Shown here: positions 25,590 through 33,787 of the stretch, one piece after another
Layout of the letters: every line of letters begins with the position of its first letter
How positions within the stretch are numbered: the stretch's first letter is position 1
NCBI RefSeq assembly: GCF_014649835.1
Contig: NZ_BMTU01000022.1
Coordinates: 1-64,000 of the forward strand
Direction: 5' to 3'
Length of the DNA stretch: 64,000 nucleotides
From: Streptomyces pilosus
Lineage (GTDB): Bacteria; Actinomycetota; Actinomycetes; Streptomycetales; Streptomycetaceae
Position numbers and translations under genes: made by a program
The notes under the pieces: generated by a model
The model's input: the letters and a program-made list of their open reading frames with translations, nothing else
Database searches by the model: none
Told to the model about the DNA's origin: nothing

Positions 25590-26245
25590 GAGGGGCACCA
25601 TTCTCGTGCGAAGTATGCGATGTGTTCGGGTGCCCACCGTCTACCCCCACTCTGCGCGGGGATGACTCGCCACGCGGGCGGGATCGGCTCCGGCTTCGCA
25701 GGGCCGGGAGGGCGTTCGTCATTCCCGGCAGGAAGTCGTTGAAGAGCTCGTGGACCTCTTCTCCATCGTCGTCGCAGCGATCCCCGGCCGGGCCATGCTC
25801 GCAGAGGTGCTTCAGGCCGGTAACAACCGTAGGGAGGAGCACCGACAGCACGACCATCCGCACTGGGCCTGTTCGACTGCGGTAGGACCGAGTTCCTGCG
25901 GCGTCTCATGACTGCTGAGTTCGACGTGTACCCGCTGAGCGACCTCTCTCCATGGGGACGAGTGGGCACCTGCGTCCATCACGAGGAGCAGGAACGCCGC
26001 TTCCACGCGGGCCTCGGCCCGATGACTGGCAAACCAAACCCCAACGCAGGCATGTTCGACTAACAGACAGCCAGTCTTCTTCACCGAGGAGACAGGCCCT
26101 GGGCGTGTCAGGGGCTCGGCGGGTTCTCGGCGCTCGGCTGGCCGCCGGGGCCCCGGGTTTTTGGCGTATGGCGGGTCTCATGCACCGGGCGGCCTTCCAG
26201 CGCCCTACCGGTCCCGTCCCGGCGGATACGAGTGCTCGGCAAGCC
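25590..26245. other. Gene-poor stretch
   Basis: About 650 bp between the hemerythrin gene and the end of the TetR gene. Long open frames exist on both strands but have no family resemblance and no ribosome site. A minus-strand stretch at 25740-25863 (LFNDFLPGM and VVLSVLLPTVVTGL) is mildly protein-like. Nothing firm. Confidence 0.35.
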
Positions 26246-26845
26246 TCAGGGACTCGGCGCGGTCAGGTACCGCTGGATCGTCGGTGCCAGCCATGCCACG
26301 ATCTCCGCCCGCTCCAGCCCCGTCGCGGGCGGCACTCGCAGCACGTACCGCGTGAGCGCCAGCCCCAGCAGCTGCGACGCCATGAGTGCCGCCCGTGCCG
26401 GGACCTGCTCGGGGTCGGGGCACACCTGCCGGGCGACCGGCAGCAGCTGGTCCCGCAGGATGCCCTGCATGCGCTCAGCCCCGGCCTGGTTGGTCACGCC
26501 GACCCGCAGCAGGGCGGTGAGGACCTCGTTGTTCTCCCACATGTCGAGGAAGTGCTCGACGAGGATCCGCCCCGCGTCTTGCCGGCGGTCCGCCCCGCTC
26601 ACGTCCGGCAGCCGCAGGTCGATGGCGACGGCCGCCGCGAAGAGGCCCTCCTTGTTTCGGTAGTACCGCATCACCATCGACGGATCGATGTTCGCGTCCT
26701 TGGCGATGGCGCGGATGGTGGCCCGCTCGTAGCCGTCAGTCGCGAAGCGCTCGCGGGCCGCCGCGAGGATCGCGCCGCGAGTGGCGTCGGAGCGGCGTGG
26801 GGCGCCAGAGCCGGGAACCCTGGGGGCGCTGTCGCTGCCATTCAT
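26246..26845 (-). CDS. TetR/AcrR-family transcriptional regulator
   Basis: 199 aa from the ATG at 26845. The N-terminal helix-turn-helix is typical: TRGAILAAARERFATDGYERATIRAIAKDANID then PSMVMRYYRNKEGLFAAAV (read here as two pieces); the C-terminal two thirds form the ligand-binding helices, ending in LLGLALTRYVLRV. It is divergent from an FAD-dependent monooxygenase, and the gap holds several CCAAC/GTTGG-type dyads, so it very probably represses both genes until an aromatic ligand appears. No Shine-Dalgarno sequence is seen ahead of the ATG; a leaderless message is possible. Confidence 0.87.
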   Translation of the reverse strand: MNGSDSAPRVPGSGAPRRSDATRGAILAAARERFATDGYERATIRAIAKDANIDPSMVMRYYRNKEGLFAAAVAIDLRLPDVSGADRRQDAGRILVEHFLDMWENNEVLTALLRVGVTNQAGAERMQGILRDQLLPVARQVCPDPEQVPARAALMASQLLGLALTRYVLRVPPATGLERAEIVAWLAPTIQRYLTAPSP

Positions 26846-26889
26846 GCCCACAAGCGTAGGCCAACGGGTGTAGGTCACCAAGCGTTCGC

Positions 26890-26975
26890 CAACACTTGTT
26901 TGCCAACACATGTTGACATCCTCCTCGATGCCTCGCTACTTTCGTCAACGAGCGTTGGCCAACATTCGTTGGCGA
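26890..26975. promoter_or_regulatory. Cluster of TetR-type operator dyads
   Basis: At least three dyads share one half-site: CAACA-N2-TGTTG at 26904-26915, CAACG-N2-CGTTG at 26946-26957 and GCCAAC-N4-GTTGGC at 26958-26973. They lie between the TetR gene and the monooxygenase, covering the probable promoters of both. The repeated half-site suggests cooperative binding by the adjacent TetR protein. Confidence 0.65.
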
Positions 26976-27014
26976 CAGGCGATGGCAAGCAGGCGTTGGC
27001 AACAGGAGGCCACC

Positions 27015-28475
27015 ATGAACGGCACCGCCACCCGCAGCAGCGTGATCGTCGTCGGCTCCGGCCCCACCGGCCTCCTCCTCGCCGGTGACCTCGCCACGGC
27101 CGGAGTCACCGTGACCGTCGTCGAGAAGCGGCCGCGCAAGATCAACAACCTCTCCCGCGCCTTCGGGGTACACGCACGCACCCTGGAGCAGTTCGACGCC
27201 CGCGGCCTCGCCGACCAACTCCTCACCACCGGCGGCACCATCACCGGCCTGCGGCTCTTCCGCCGCCTCTCCCTCGATCTGAGCACGCTGCCCTCACGCT
27301 TCCCGTTCCTCCTCATCACCCCGCAGTACGAGGTCGAGCGGCTCCTGGAGCGGCGGGCCCGGGAGGCCGGGGTCGAGTTTGCCTACGAGAACGAGGTCGT
27401 TGGGCTGCGACAGGACAAGGACGGGGTCGACCTCGACGTGCGCGGCGCGGACGGGGCGGTCGTCACCCGCCGAGCGGCCTACGTCGTCGGCGCCGACGGT
27501 CACCGGAGCGCCGTGCGAGAGGCGATCGGCCTGGACTTCCCCGGTGTCTCCGTCATCAGGTCGCTGGTCCTGGCCGATGTCCGGCTGGCCGAGAAGCCCG
27601 AGGGCGTCCTCACCGTCAACGGCCGCGGCGACGCCTTCGCGATGATCGCATCCTTCGGCGACGGCTGGTACCGGGTCATGGGCTGGAACCGCCGCAACGA
27701 GGTCTCCGACGACGCCCCGCTCGACCTCGACGAGGTCAAGGAGATCACCCGCCGTGCCCTGGGTACCGACTACGGCATGCACGACGCCCGCTGGCTCTCC
27801 CGCTTCCACAGTGACGAGCGCCAGGCACCGCACTATCGGGTCGGGCGCGTCTTCCTCGCCGGGGACGCCGCACACATCCACTCCCCGGCCGGCGGGCAGG
27901 GCATGAACACCGGCCTCCAGGACGCCGCCAACCTGAGCTGGAAGCTCGCCGCGGCCGTCCAGGGGCGGGCGCCCGAAGGGCTCCTCGACAGCTACGAGGC
28001 CGAGCGCCACCCCGTCGGCAAGGCGGTGCTGCGCAGCAGTGGCGGACTGGTCCGGCTGGCCCGCGCACGCAATCCGCTGCTGCGTGCCGCCCGCGCCCTT
28101 GTCTCCGCGTTCGTCGACATGGCCCCGCCCGTCCAGCGCAAGGCCCTGGGTCAGATCACCGGGATCGGCTACGCCTACCCCGCCCCCCGCGGCACCCACC
28201 GCCTCACCGGCACCCGCGCCCCCGACGTCGCCCTGAGGGACGGCCGGCTCTACGAGGCGCTGCGCGGCGGCCGGTTCGTGCTGATCACACCCGGGACGTA
28301 CAAGGGCCCCGGTGCCCGTGAGGGGTGGCTGACCGCGGAGCGCTGGGCGAGCGACCGCCGGACGACCATCCTGGTACGGCCCGACGGATACGTGGCCTGG
28401 GCGGCGGAGGGCGCGGACGCGGCGGCGATCGAGGAGTCGGTGGCCCGGTACCTGGGTTCTGGCGTATCGCTTTGA
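27015..28475 (+). CDS. FAD-dependent aromatic monooxygenase (PheA/TfdB-type)
   Basis: 486 aa. The ATG at 27015 follows AGGAGGCCACC, an ideal ribosome site; an upstream ATG at 26910 lies inside the operator cluster. FAD landmarks: VIVVGSGPTGLLLAGDLA (GxGxxG, residue 10 on), VVGADGHRSAVREAIG (the DG fingerprint) and GRVFLAGDAAHIHSPAGGQG followed by MNTGLQDAANLSWKLA (the GD motif). The C-terminal thioredoxin-like domain is present but short. The family hydroxylates phenolic or polyketide substrates with NAD(P)H and oxygen. Controlled by the divergent TetR; likely detoxification of an aromatic compound or antibiotic. Confidence 0.88.
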   Translation: MNGTATRSSVIVVGSGPTGLLLAGDLATAGVTVTVVEKRPRKINNLSRAFGVHARTLEQFDARGLADQLLTTGGTITGLRLFRRLSLDLSTLPSRFPFLLITPQYEVERLLERRAREAGVEFAYENEVVGLRQDKDGVDLDVRGADGAVVTRRAAYVVGADGHRSAVREAIGLDFPGVSVIRSLVLADVRLAEKPEGVLTVNGRGDAFAMIASFGDGWYRVMGWNRRNEVSDDAPLDLDEVKEITRRALGTDYGMHDARWLSRFHSDERQAPHYRVGRVFLAGDAAHIHSPAGGQGMNTGLQDAANLSWKLAAAVQGRAPEGLLDSYEAERHPVGKAVLRSSGGLVRLARARNPLLRAARALVSAFVDMAPPVQRKALGQITGIGYAYPAPRGTHRLTGTRAPDVALRDGRLYEALRGGRFVLITPGTYKGPGAREGWLTAERWASDRRTTILVRPDGYVAWAAEGADAAAIEESVARYLGSGVSL

Positions 28476-28488
28476 TCGGTTGGTCAGT

Positions 28489-28512
28489 TGATCGGATGCG
28501 TCCGTCCGATCA
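28489..28512 (+). terminator. Hairpin after the monooxygenase gene
   Basis: TGATCGGA-N8-TCCGATCA, a perfect 8-bp inverted repeat starting 14 bp after the monooxygenase stop, followed by CAGTGATCACTG, a second small palindrome. No T tract. It may act as a terminator or be the edge of the neighbouring transposon remnant. Confidence 0.4.
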
Positions 28513-28519
28513 GTGATCA

Positions 28520-29155
28520 CTGATGCAAGGTGGGACCGGATCGCGCCGCTGATGCCGACTGACCCGGTCCATGGACGGCGGTGGGCCGACCACCGCCGCA
28601 CCCTGGAGGCCATCGCCTGGAAGCCGCACGTGTTCGCCATGGCGGGGTCCGCCTGACGAGCTCGGCTCCTCCCAGCCCTCTCACAAGCGGCTGATCAGAT
28701 GAGCCGTCGACGGCACTCGGGCGAAGATCTTCGCGGCCGTACCGGCCAAGGCGGACGCCGATGACGACATCGGCTGGACCGTATCGGTGGACTCCACCGT
28801 CGTCCGGGCCCACCAGCACGCCGCCGGAGCACTGCTGATCATGGGCTCGGACGCTCCTGCGGCGGGCTGAGCACCAAGGTCCATCTGGCCGCCGACGGCC
28901 GTGCACGACCCCTGGCCTTCGCCATCACCGCAGGACAAGCCGGTGACGCACCCGCCTTTGAGGCTGTCATGGCCCGCATCAGCGCGCCCCGAACAGGCAC
29001 GGGCAGGCCCCACACTCGCCCTACTGCAGTTCTGGCGGACCGCGCTTACTCGTCCCTCGCTATCCTCGTCCACCTGCGGCAGCGTGGGATCCCTGCCGTC
29101 ATTCCGCAGCCATCCGACCAGTTCGGACACCGCCCTACAGGTCATCTCATTTAGC
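28520..29155 (+). pseudogene. Decayed IS5-type transposase
   Basis: Pieces in different plus-strand frames line up with one transposase: DRIAPLMPTDPVHGRRWADH then RRTLEAIAWK, later DDDIGWTVSVDSTVVRAHQ with the first Asp, LSTKVHLAADGRARPLAFAI, and VLADRAYSS with the second Asp, then VIPQPSDQ. At least three frameshifts and missing stretches separate them, so no functional protein can be made. Confidence 0.7.
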
Positions 29156-29262
29156 GAGTCGGCGGTAGCAGATGAGTGTGCAGGCGAGGCTGGTGAAGGC
29201 AACGAAGTGCTCGGCTTTGCGTTCGTATCGGCGGTGAAGTCGGCGGCAGCCGGCGAGCCAGG
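29153..29262 (-). pseudogene. C-terminal fragment of an IS5-type transposase
   Basis: Minus-strand translation reads CRRLHRRYERKAEHFVAF and then TSLACTLICYRRLAK followed by a stop, the well-known end of a Streptomyces IS5-type transposase. It is in opposite orientation to the preceding remnant, so two elements were involved. Confidence 0.6.
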
Positions 29263-29289
29263 CCAGCTCAGCAACGATGGTGAGGCCGC

Positions 29290-29518
29290 GCTGGAGTTGA
29301 CCGTACAGCCCCGGGCGGAAACGCATCAGCTTCTCCCGAAGCAGACATGGGTCGTTGTCACCTACTCGTCTGCAGCGGATGGGTCATGGTCCGGGACTCT
29401 GCGTGAGGACGAACCGTTCCAGGTCGACCATCGACCCGAATCGGTCACAGTGCGGGTCGACGGCAACTGCTTCCACCTCAGCGACACCGAGGGAAACGTG
29501 ATCGAATCGGCCGACTGA
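29290..29518 (+). pseudogene. C-terminal fragment of an unknown protein
   Basis: The frame ends with TWVVVTYSSAADGSWSGT, FQVDHRPESVTVRVDGN and FHLSDTEGNVIESAD, a coherent beta-rich protein end. Upstream it runs directly into transposase-derived sequence, so its own N-terminus is gone. No family recognised. Confidence 0.4.
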
Positions 29519-29544
29519 CAGTGCCCTGCTCAGTATTCCTCCTC

Positions 29545-29745
29545 CTGAATTGGCGTAATGAGGCGCGCCAGTTCGGCGTGAATTCGTGGGCGAGTCGTCG
29601 ACTCATGAGGTCGACCATGATGACCCTGATCATGGCTTCGGAGCGGTGGAGATGACTCTCGTAGTCGCGGGCGAGACGACGGTGGTGCATGAACCAGCCG
29701 AACGTCCGCTCAACGACCCAGCATCGCGGAATTACCTTGACGCCC
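29545..29745 (-). pseudogene. C-terminal fragment of a second transposase type
   Basis: Minus-strand frame: VIPRCWVVERTFGWFMHHRR, LARDYESHLHRSEAMIRVIM, VDLMSRRLAHE, TPNWR. This is the conserved end (with the DDE Glu in VERTFGW) of another common actinobacterial IS5-type transposase. The rest is missing. Confidence 0.65.
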
Positions 29746-29886
29746 TTCTGGGCAGGCTCGCGACGGGTGACTTCGCCCCCCCGTTGGCCGCACCGAGTAT
29801 GTTCGCGTTGGCCAGGCCGATGCGTTGCGAGAGCTGCGGGCCGCGGCTCCGCCCGACCTGGTGCAGGTACAGGGCGGGTGCACCGA

Positions 29887-30039
29887 TCAGCCTCGGCGAC
29901 CGCGGTTCCGGCTCATCCTGCCATAGATGATCATGGCTATCAGGGCGGCGACGGCAATGCCGAGGATCACTAGCCCAGCAGTGCCTTCGGGCATGACACG
30001 GCCCTCATTGGCCAGCAGGTAGGTACTCGTCGCTTCCAC
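29887..30039 (-). CDS. Small single-span membrane protein (50 aa)
   Basis: A GTG at 30039 is preceded by AGGAG at five bases and opens a 50-residue protein: a polar N-terminus (MEATSTYLLANEGRVMPEG), one hydrophobic helix (TAGLVILGIAVAALIAMIIY) and a basic tail (GRMSRNRGRRG), which fixes the C-terminus in the cytosol. A further ATG at codon 16 has no ribosome site. Function unknown; small proteins of this shape often tune membrane enzymes. It survives intact among transposase and integrase debris. Confidence 0.55.
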   Translation of the reverse strand: MEATSTYLLANEGRVMPEGTAGLVILGIAVAALIAMIIYGRMSRNRGRRG

Positions 30040-30089
30040 TGGTTCTCCTCTCCTGTGCCTGGCATCACCACCAGACGTCAGTCGCCTTG

Positions 30090-30905
30090 TTCCCCACTGC
30101 GTTGCCGACGTGCTCGCACCCGGCATCCGTTCGGAAGGCGAGCGCTGGACCCGCGGCCTGTGCGACAGCGGCCCTCACCGCCACGACCATTTGCTGGAAG
30201 TGACCCACGACGACGTTCTCGCCCACATGAGATCCGTGGACGGCCACCATCGGCGTGATCAGTTCGTTGCCCTGCTTCCCTGTTCACCTGGGCCAAGGGG
30301 AACAGGCTGACCTTCCGCACCCTCACGAGCCGGATCACGGTTGGGCAATACGAGTACGCCGTGCTGCAACCGCTCCTCCCCGCGCAGGTGGAACGCTCCG
30401 TAGCGGCTGCGACCAGCCCGGCGTCACGGCTCGTCCTCGCCCTCGCGGCGGTTCACGTCGCCCAGGTCGTCCAGATCGCCACTTTCATGCTCGACGACGT
30501 CGATCTCAGCGACCGCCGACTGACCATCGCGGGACGCGGCCGGCCGCTCGACGACCTCACTTTGAAGCTCCTGACGGACTGGCTGGACCACCGGCGCCAC
30601 CGTTGGACGAGCACCGCGAATCTCCACCTGCTGATCAACAACCAGACCGCCAACACGCCAGCCGGGCAGGCGATCCCTGGATCAATGCACCGATGCGCGG
30701 GCAGGACGCCACCCTGGAGCGGCTCCGCGTCGACCGCGGGCTCGAAGAGGCCCTGTCCCACGGGCCCGACCGCTCCACCTCGCCGAGGTGTTCAACCTCG
30801 CCGAAAAGACCAGGATGCGGTACGCGGACTCAGCATGAGCCCTGCTGGAACAGGCCGCTGAACAGCACCTCCGAGGAAACCAGGTCGACCGCGACGCACC
30901 ATGAA
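30090..30905 (+). pseudogene. Tyrosine recombinase/integrase, frameshifted
   Basis: Successive plus-strand frames give ERWTRGLCDSGPHRHDHLLE and DGHHRRDQFVAL (core-binding domain), GNRLTFRTLTSRITVGQYEY, then LVLALAAVHVAQVVQIATFM, LTIAGRGRPLDDLTLKLLTD and LDHRRHRWTSTANLHLLIN (catalytic domain), WINAPMRGQDATLERLRVD and finally LHLAEVFNLAEKTRMRYADS. At least three frameshifts and a stop break it. It belongs to the same broad family as the stub at 16387, but that stub is not its missing N-terminus in place. Confidence 0.7.
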
Positions 30906-30923
30906 GGGAATCATGGACAAGTG

Positions 30924-31427
30924 ATGTCGATTGAAGCAGCAGCACTCGCCCTCAAGGACCGAGCCCTCCTTTGGAGCATCGGCGAGATCCGGGCAACCCA
31001 TGTCGTCACCAGCGCCTGTGATGCACTCGTCGCCGGACTCGACAGCCCTGCCCTGCGAACCCTGGCCGCGTGCACACGCGCAGAGGCGGAGAACGACATC
31101 CTTCGGCTTCTTCCCCCGGCACTCAATGAGCTAGGTCTCGAACCCTTCCACCCGGGCATAGCCGGACAGGAAGCCGAGGCAGGAGCACTTGCCGCCTGGA
31201 TGCTGGCCGGCGAGCTGACACCACGCGAACTGGCCTTCAGGATCCACCGACGCTTCGGGCATGAACTGCCCTTGGCCGAGCGTCTCGCCGAACTGGACGA
31301 CGAGTACGACATGATTGAGTACGGCGACAGAACAGCGGCACAGGTCGACGCCGACGTTCTGGCCGAAGCTCTTCGGCTGACACAGCATCCTCGTGTTACA
31401 CCCGAACCCACGGCTCCACTGACCTGA
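30924..31427 (+). CDS. Hypothetical helical protein
   Basis: 167 aa. I start it at the ATG at 30924, which overlaps the stop of a four-codon reading frame (ATG at 30913, with GAAGGGA upstream) in a TGATG arrangement; a GTG at 30921 is the alternative. No named domain. The protein is mostly alpha-helical and acidic: AAALALKDRALLWSIGEIRA, LRTLAACTRAEAENDILRLL, GQEAEAGALAAWMLAGELTP, RELAFRIHRRFGHE and an acidic ERLAELDDEYDMIEYGDR stretch. Related proteins, as far as I recall, are orphan hypotheticals of actinobacteria. Sits between the integrase remnant and the arsenic island. Confidence 0.6.
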   Translation: MSIEAAALALKDRALLWSIGEIRATHVVTSACDALVAGLDSPALRTLAACTRAEAENDILRLLPPALNELGLEPFHPGIAGQEAEAGALAAWMLAGELTPRELAFRIHRRFGHELPLAERLAELDDEYDMIEYGDRTAAQVDADVLAEALRLTQHPRVTPEPTAPLT

Positions 31428-31439
31428 AGCACACCGGTG

Positions 31440-31815
31440 GATCCTTGGCAAGCCCCGCAAGTGCCCATCCGGCGAAGAGGACCGGCAGGTTGGGGGCTGC
31501 GGCCACGATCGGCAGGCTGCCCACGCCGAGCGCGGAGTCGGCGCTCATGACGGTGCGGGGGCCGCGCCGGTCGAGGATGCGCCCGACGCGGATCCCGGCG
31601 AGGGCGGAGATGACGAGGCTGAGGGAGAACGCGGCGGTGGTGGCTCCGGTGGGCCAGCCGGTGGCATGGGAGATCTGGGGGTTGAGGGCGGGAAAGGCGT
31701 AGTAGGCGATGCCCGGGCTCACGATCTGCATGGCGCGGAGGGCGGGCAGGGCGGCGCGGGGCCGCGACCGGTCCCCCGTTCCGGTCGCGGTCCCGCTGTC
31801 GAGCGCGTTGGTCAT
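31440..31815 (-). pseudogene. N-terminal part of an MFS transporter, truncated
   Basis: ATG at 31815 opens onto four hydrophobic helices of a major facilitator protein: MQIVSPGIAYYAFPALNPQI, TGWPTGATTAAFSLSLVISA, then the loop motif VGRILDRRGPRTVMSADS and VLFAGWALAGLA. After about 125 residues it breaks into sequence that ends by chance. The other eight helices are missing. Seven bases separate it from arsI, so it was probably the distal gene of the arsI operon before truncation. Confidence 0.6.
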
Positions 31816-31821
31816 GTGGGG

Positions 31822-32265
31822 TCAGCAGCAGCCACCGCCTGCGGCGGCCTCCCTCACCGCTGTGGAGCCGGCGCAGCAGACGCGCTGCTGTTGCGGTGTC
31901 GGCTCGGTTGCGTCGGCTTTCACGACGTACACCTCCCAGCGTTCGCTGCCGGGGCCCCGGGTCCAGACTTTGTCCTGGAGGGCGTGGCAGCAGGTGGTGT
32001 CGTTCTCCTCCCGGGTGGTGAGGCCGACGCCGGCCAGGCGGCTGGTGGCGGCGTGGACCTCGTCGGTGGTGGCGACCTCGACGCCGAGGTGGTCCATGCG
32101 GGTGTCCTCGCCCGGCTCGCCCTCGAAGAGAACGAGCTTGAGCGGGGGTTCGGCGATGGCGAAGTTGGCGTAGCCGTCACGGAGTTTCGCGGGCTCGACG
32201 TCGAACAGCTTGCAGTAGAAGGTGATCGCTGCCTGGAGGTCGGGGACGCGGAGCGCGAGTTGCAC
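31822..32265 (-). CDS. arsI: ArsI/CadI-family metalloenzyme (C-As lyase-like)
   Basis: 147 aa from the GTG at 32265. It is a glyoxalase/VOC fold protein: VQLALRVPDLQAAITFY at the N-terminus, an RMDHLGVEVATTDEV centre with the metal-binding His, and the vicinal cysteine motif DTTCCHALQDKVW that defines ArsI and CadI; the C-terminus adds VCCAG and a final GGCC tail, further thiols. ArsI cleaves the carbon-arsenic bond of trivalent methyl- or aryl-arsenicals using Fe(II) and oxygen; CadI relatives bind cadmium. The arsenic context favours ArsI. It is 12 bp downstream of arsO on the same strand and shares its ArsR-type operators. Confidence 0.88.
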   Translation of the reverse strand: MQLALRVPDLQAAITFYCKLFDVEPAKLRDGYANFAIAEPPLKLVLFEGEPGEDTRMDHLGVEVATTDEVHAATSRLAGVGLTTREENDTTCCHALQDKVWTRGPGSERWEVYVVKADATEPTPQQQRVCCAGSTAVREAAAGGGCC

Positions 32266-32277
32266 GCGGGATTCGGG

Positions 32278-33678
32278 TCAGCCGCAGCAGCCGCCCGTTG
32301 GGGCCTTTTCAGTAGCGGCCGCGACCGTGGCGGGGGCTGCGAGCCGGATGAGCTGAGGGGCCGGGGCGCAGCAACCGGCGCCGTCCGTCTGCTGGGTGTC
32401 GGAGGCGTCGGACAGTCCGGCTCCGCCGCAGACTCCGGTTTCGGGGAGGGTGAGTTCGACGCGGTCGGCGGAGTCGAGGTCGCCGGCGATGGCGGCGGCG
32501 ACGGAGCGGACCTGTTCGTAGCCGGTCATGGCGAGGAAGGTGGGGGCGCGGCCGTAGGACTTCATGCCGACCAGGTACAGGCCCTGCTCGGGGTGGGAGA
32601 GCTCGCGGTGGCCGTGCGGGCAGACGGTGCCGCAGGAGTGCTGGTTGGGGTCGATCAGCGACGCCAGGGCGACGGGCGCTTGGAGGCGTTCGTCGAGGCG
32701 CAGGCGCAGCTCGCCCAGGAACGACAGGTCGGGGCGGAAGCCGGTTAGCACGATCAGTTCGTCGACTGCATCGAGGCGGCGGCCGTCCTCGCCGGCCAGG
32801 AGCAGGCGGCCGTCGGTGTCGCGCTCGATCGACTCGGTGCGAAATCCGGTGACTGCGTCCACGTGGCCGGCGTCGACGGCGGCCTTGGCCGCCAGGCCCA
32901 GGGCGCCGCGGGCGGGGAGCTGGTCAGCCGTGCCGCCGCCGAAGGTGGAACCGGAGATGCCGCGGCGCAGGATCCACACTCCCTTCGTTCCCGCTCCGTC
33001 GTCGGACCTGGCGAGGTCGGCGAGGTAGGCGAGTGCGGTGAACGCGGAGGCACCGGAGCCGATGACAGCGATGCGCTTGCCCGCGTACCGGGCGCGGACG
33101 GCGGGATCCTTCAGGTCCGGGACGCGGTAGGTGATCCGGTGTGCTGCGGTCTGCTCGCCGAGCGCGGCAAGTCCGCTGCCGCCGGCCGGGGACGGCGTGG
33201 CCCAGGTGCCGGAGGCGTCGATGACGGCGCGGGCGAAGAGGCGCTCCTCGCGGCCGTCGGCGTGGGCGACGTGGACGACGAAGGGCTGCTGGTCGCGGTC
33301 GGCGTCCACGATCCGGTCCCGGCCCGCCCGGGAGACGCCGGTGACGCGCGCGCCGGTGCGGACGCGGTCGCCGAGGATGTCGGCGAGCGGCTGCAGGTAG
33401 AGCTCGGCCCAGTCGCGGCCGGAGGGGTAGGTGGCGGGGTCGGGGCGGGTCCATCCGGTGGGGGCGAGGAGCTTTTCGGCGGCGGGGTCGACGACCTCGG
33501 TCCAGGTGGAGAACAGGCGCACGTGGGACCACTCGCGCACCGCGGCGGCGGCGGCCGGGCCGGCCTCGAGGACCAAGGGCTCGATGCCGTGGTCGATGAG
33601 GTGGGCGGCGGCGGCCAGGCCGGTGGGTCCGGCTCCGATGACGACGACGGGCAGTTCGGCGGCGGCGGGCGCGTTCAC
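32278..33678 (-). CDS. arsO: ArsO-like FAD-dependent oxidoreductase of the ars island
   Basis: 466 aa. The GTG at 33678 follows AAGGAG at five bases. FAD site at the start (VVVIGAGPTGLAAAAHLI), a second dinucleotide site GKRIAVIGSGASAFTALAYL near residue 195 for NADPH, and TGFRPDLSFLGEL late in the protein, the usual marks of flavin monooxygenase-like ArsO proteins found in actinobacterial ars operons. The C-terminus carries vicinal thiols (GAGCCAP and GGCCG), which suggests metalloid binding. ArsO is thought to oxidise an arsenic species, but the exact substrate is unsettled. First gene of the arsO-arsI operon, behind two ArsR-type sites. Confidence 0.82.
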   Translation of the reverse strand: MNAPAAAELPVVVIGAGPTGLAAAAHLIDHGIEPLVLEAGPAAAAAVREWSHVRLFSTWTEVVDPAAEKLLAPTGWTRPDPATYPSGRDWAELYLQPLADILGDRVRTGARVTGVSRAGRDRIVDADRDQQPFVVHVAHADGREERLFARAVIDASGTWATPSPAGGSGLAALGEQTAAHRITYRVPDLKDPAVRARYAGKRIAVIGSGASAFTALAYLADLARSDDGAGTKGVWILRRGISGSTFGGGTADQLPARGALGLAAKAAVDAGHVDAVTGFRTESIERDTDGRLLLAGEDGRRLDAVDELIVLTGFRPDLSFLGELRLRLDERLQAPVALASLIDPNQHSCGTVCPHGHRELSHPEQGLYLVGMKSYGRAPTFLAMTGYEQVRSVAAAIAGDLDSADRVELTLPETGVCGGAGLSDASDTQQTDGAGCCAPAPQLIRLAAPATVAAATEKAPTGGCCG

Positions 33679-33694
33679 GGCGACTCCTTGCGTG

Positions 33695-33771
33695 TTTCGA
33701 CATCTGTCGATGGCTTGCGCGGCCCAGCATGACACTTGTATTGATGAGCGTCAACATAGACATTCATCGAA
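33695..33771. promoter_or_regulatory. ArsR-type operators upstream of arsO
   Basis: Two sites. One at 33695-33713 is TTTCGACATCTGTCGATGG, a dyad of CGACA/TGTCG. The other, 33741-33771, contains GTCAACATAGAC flanked by TTGATGA and TCATCGAA half-sites and matches the site at 34766-34797 over its centre. They lie between arsO and the divergent broken gene. The adjacent arsR product is the obvious ligand. Confidence 0.65.
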
Positions 33772-33787
33772 CTAAAGGGGCTCGCTG

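Noticed and set aside
25952..27088. Plus-strand frame of 378 codons running under the TetR gene
   Set aside because: Antisense to a canonical TetR regulator; Arg/Pro/His-rich with no family match.
27294..28640. Minus-strand frame of 448 codons across the FAD monooxygenase
   Set aside because: Antisense shadow; the plus-strand gene has all FAD motifs and a perfect ribosome site.
31666..33732. Plus-strand Gly/Val-rich frames across arsI and arsO
   Set aside because: Antisense of two genes with clear motifs and shared operators.
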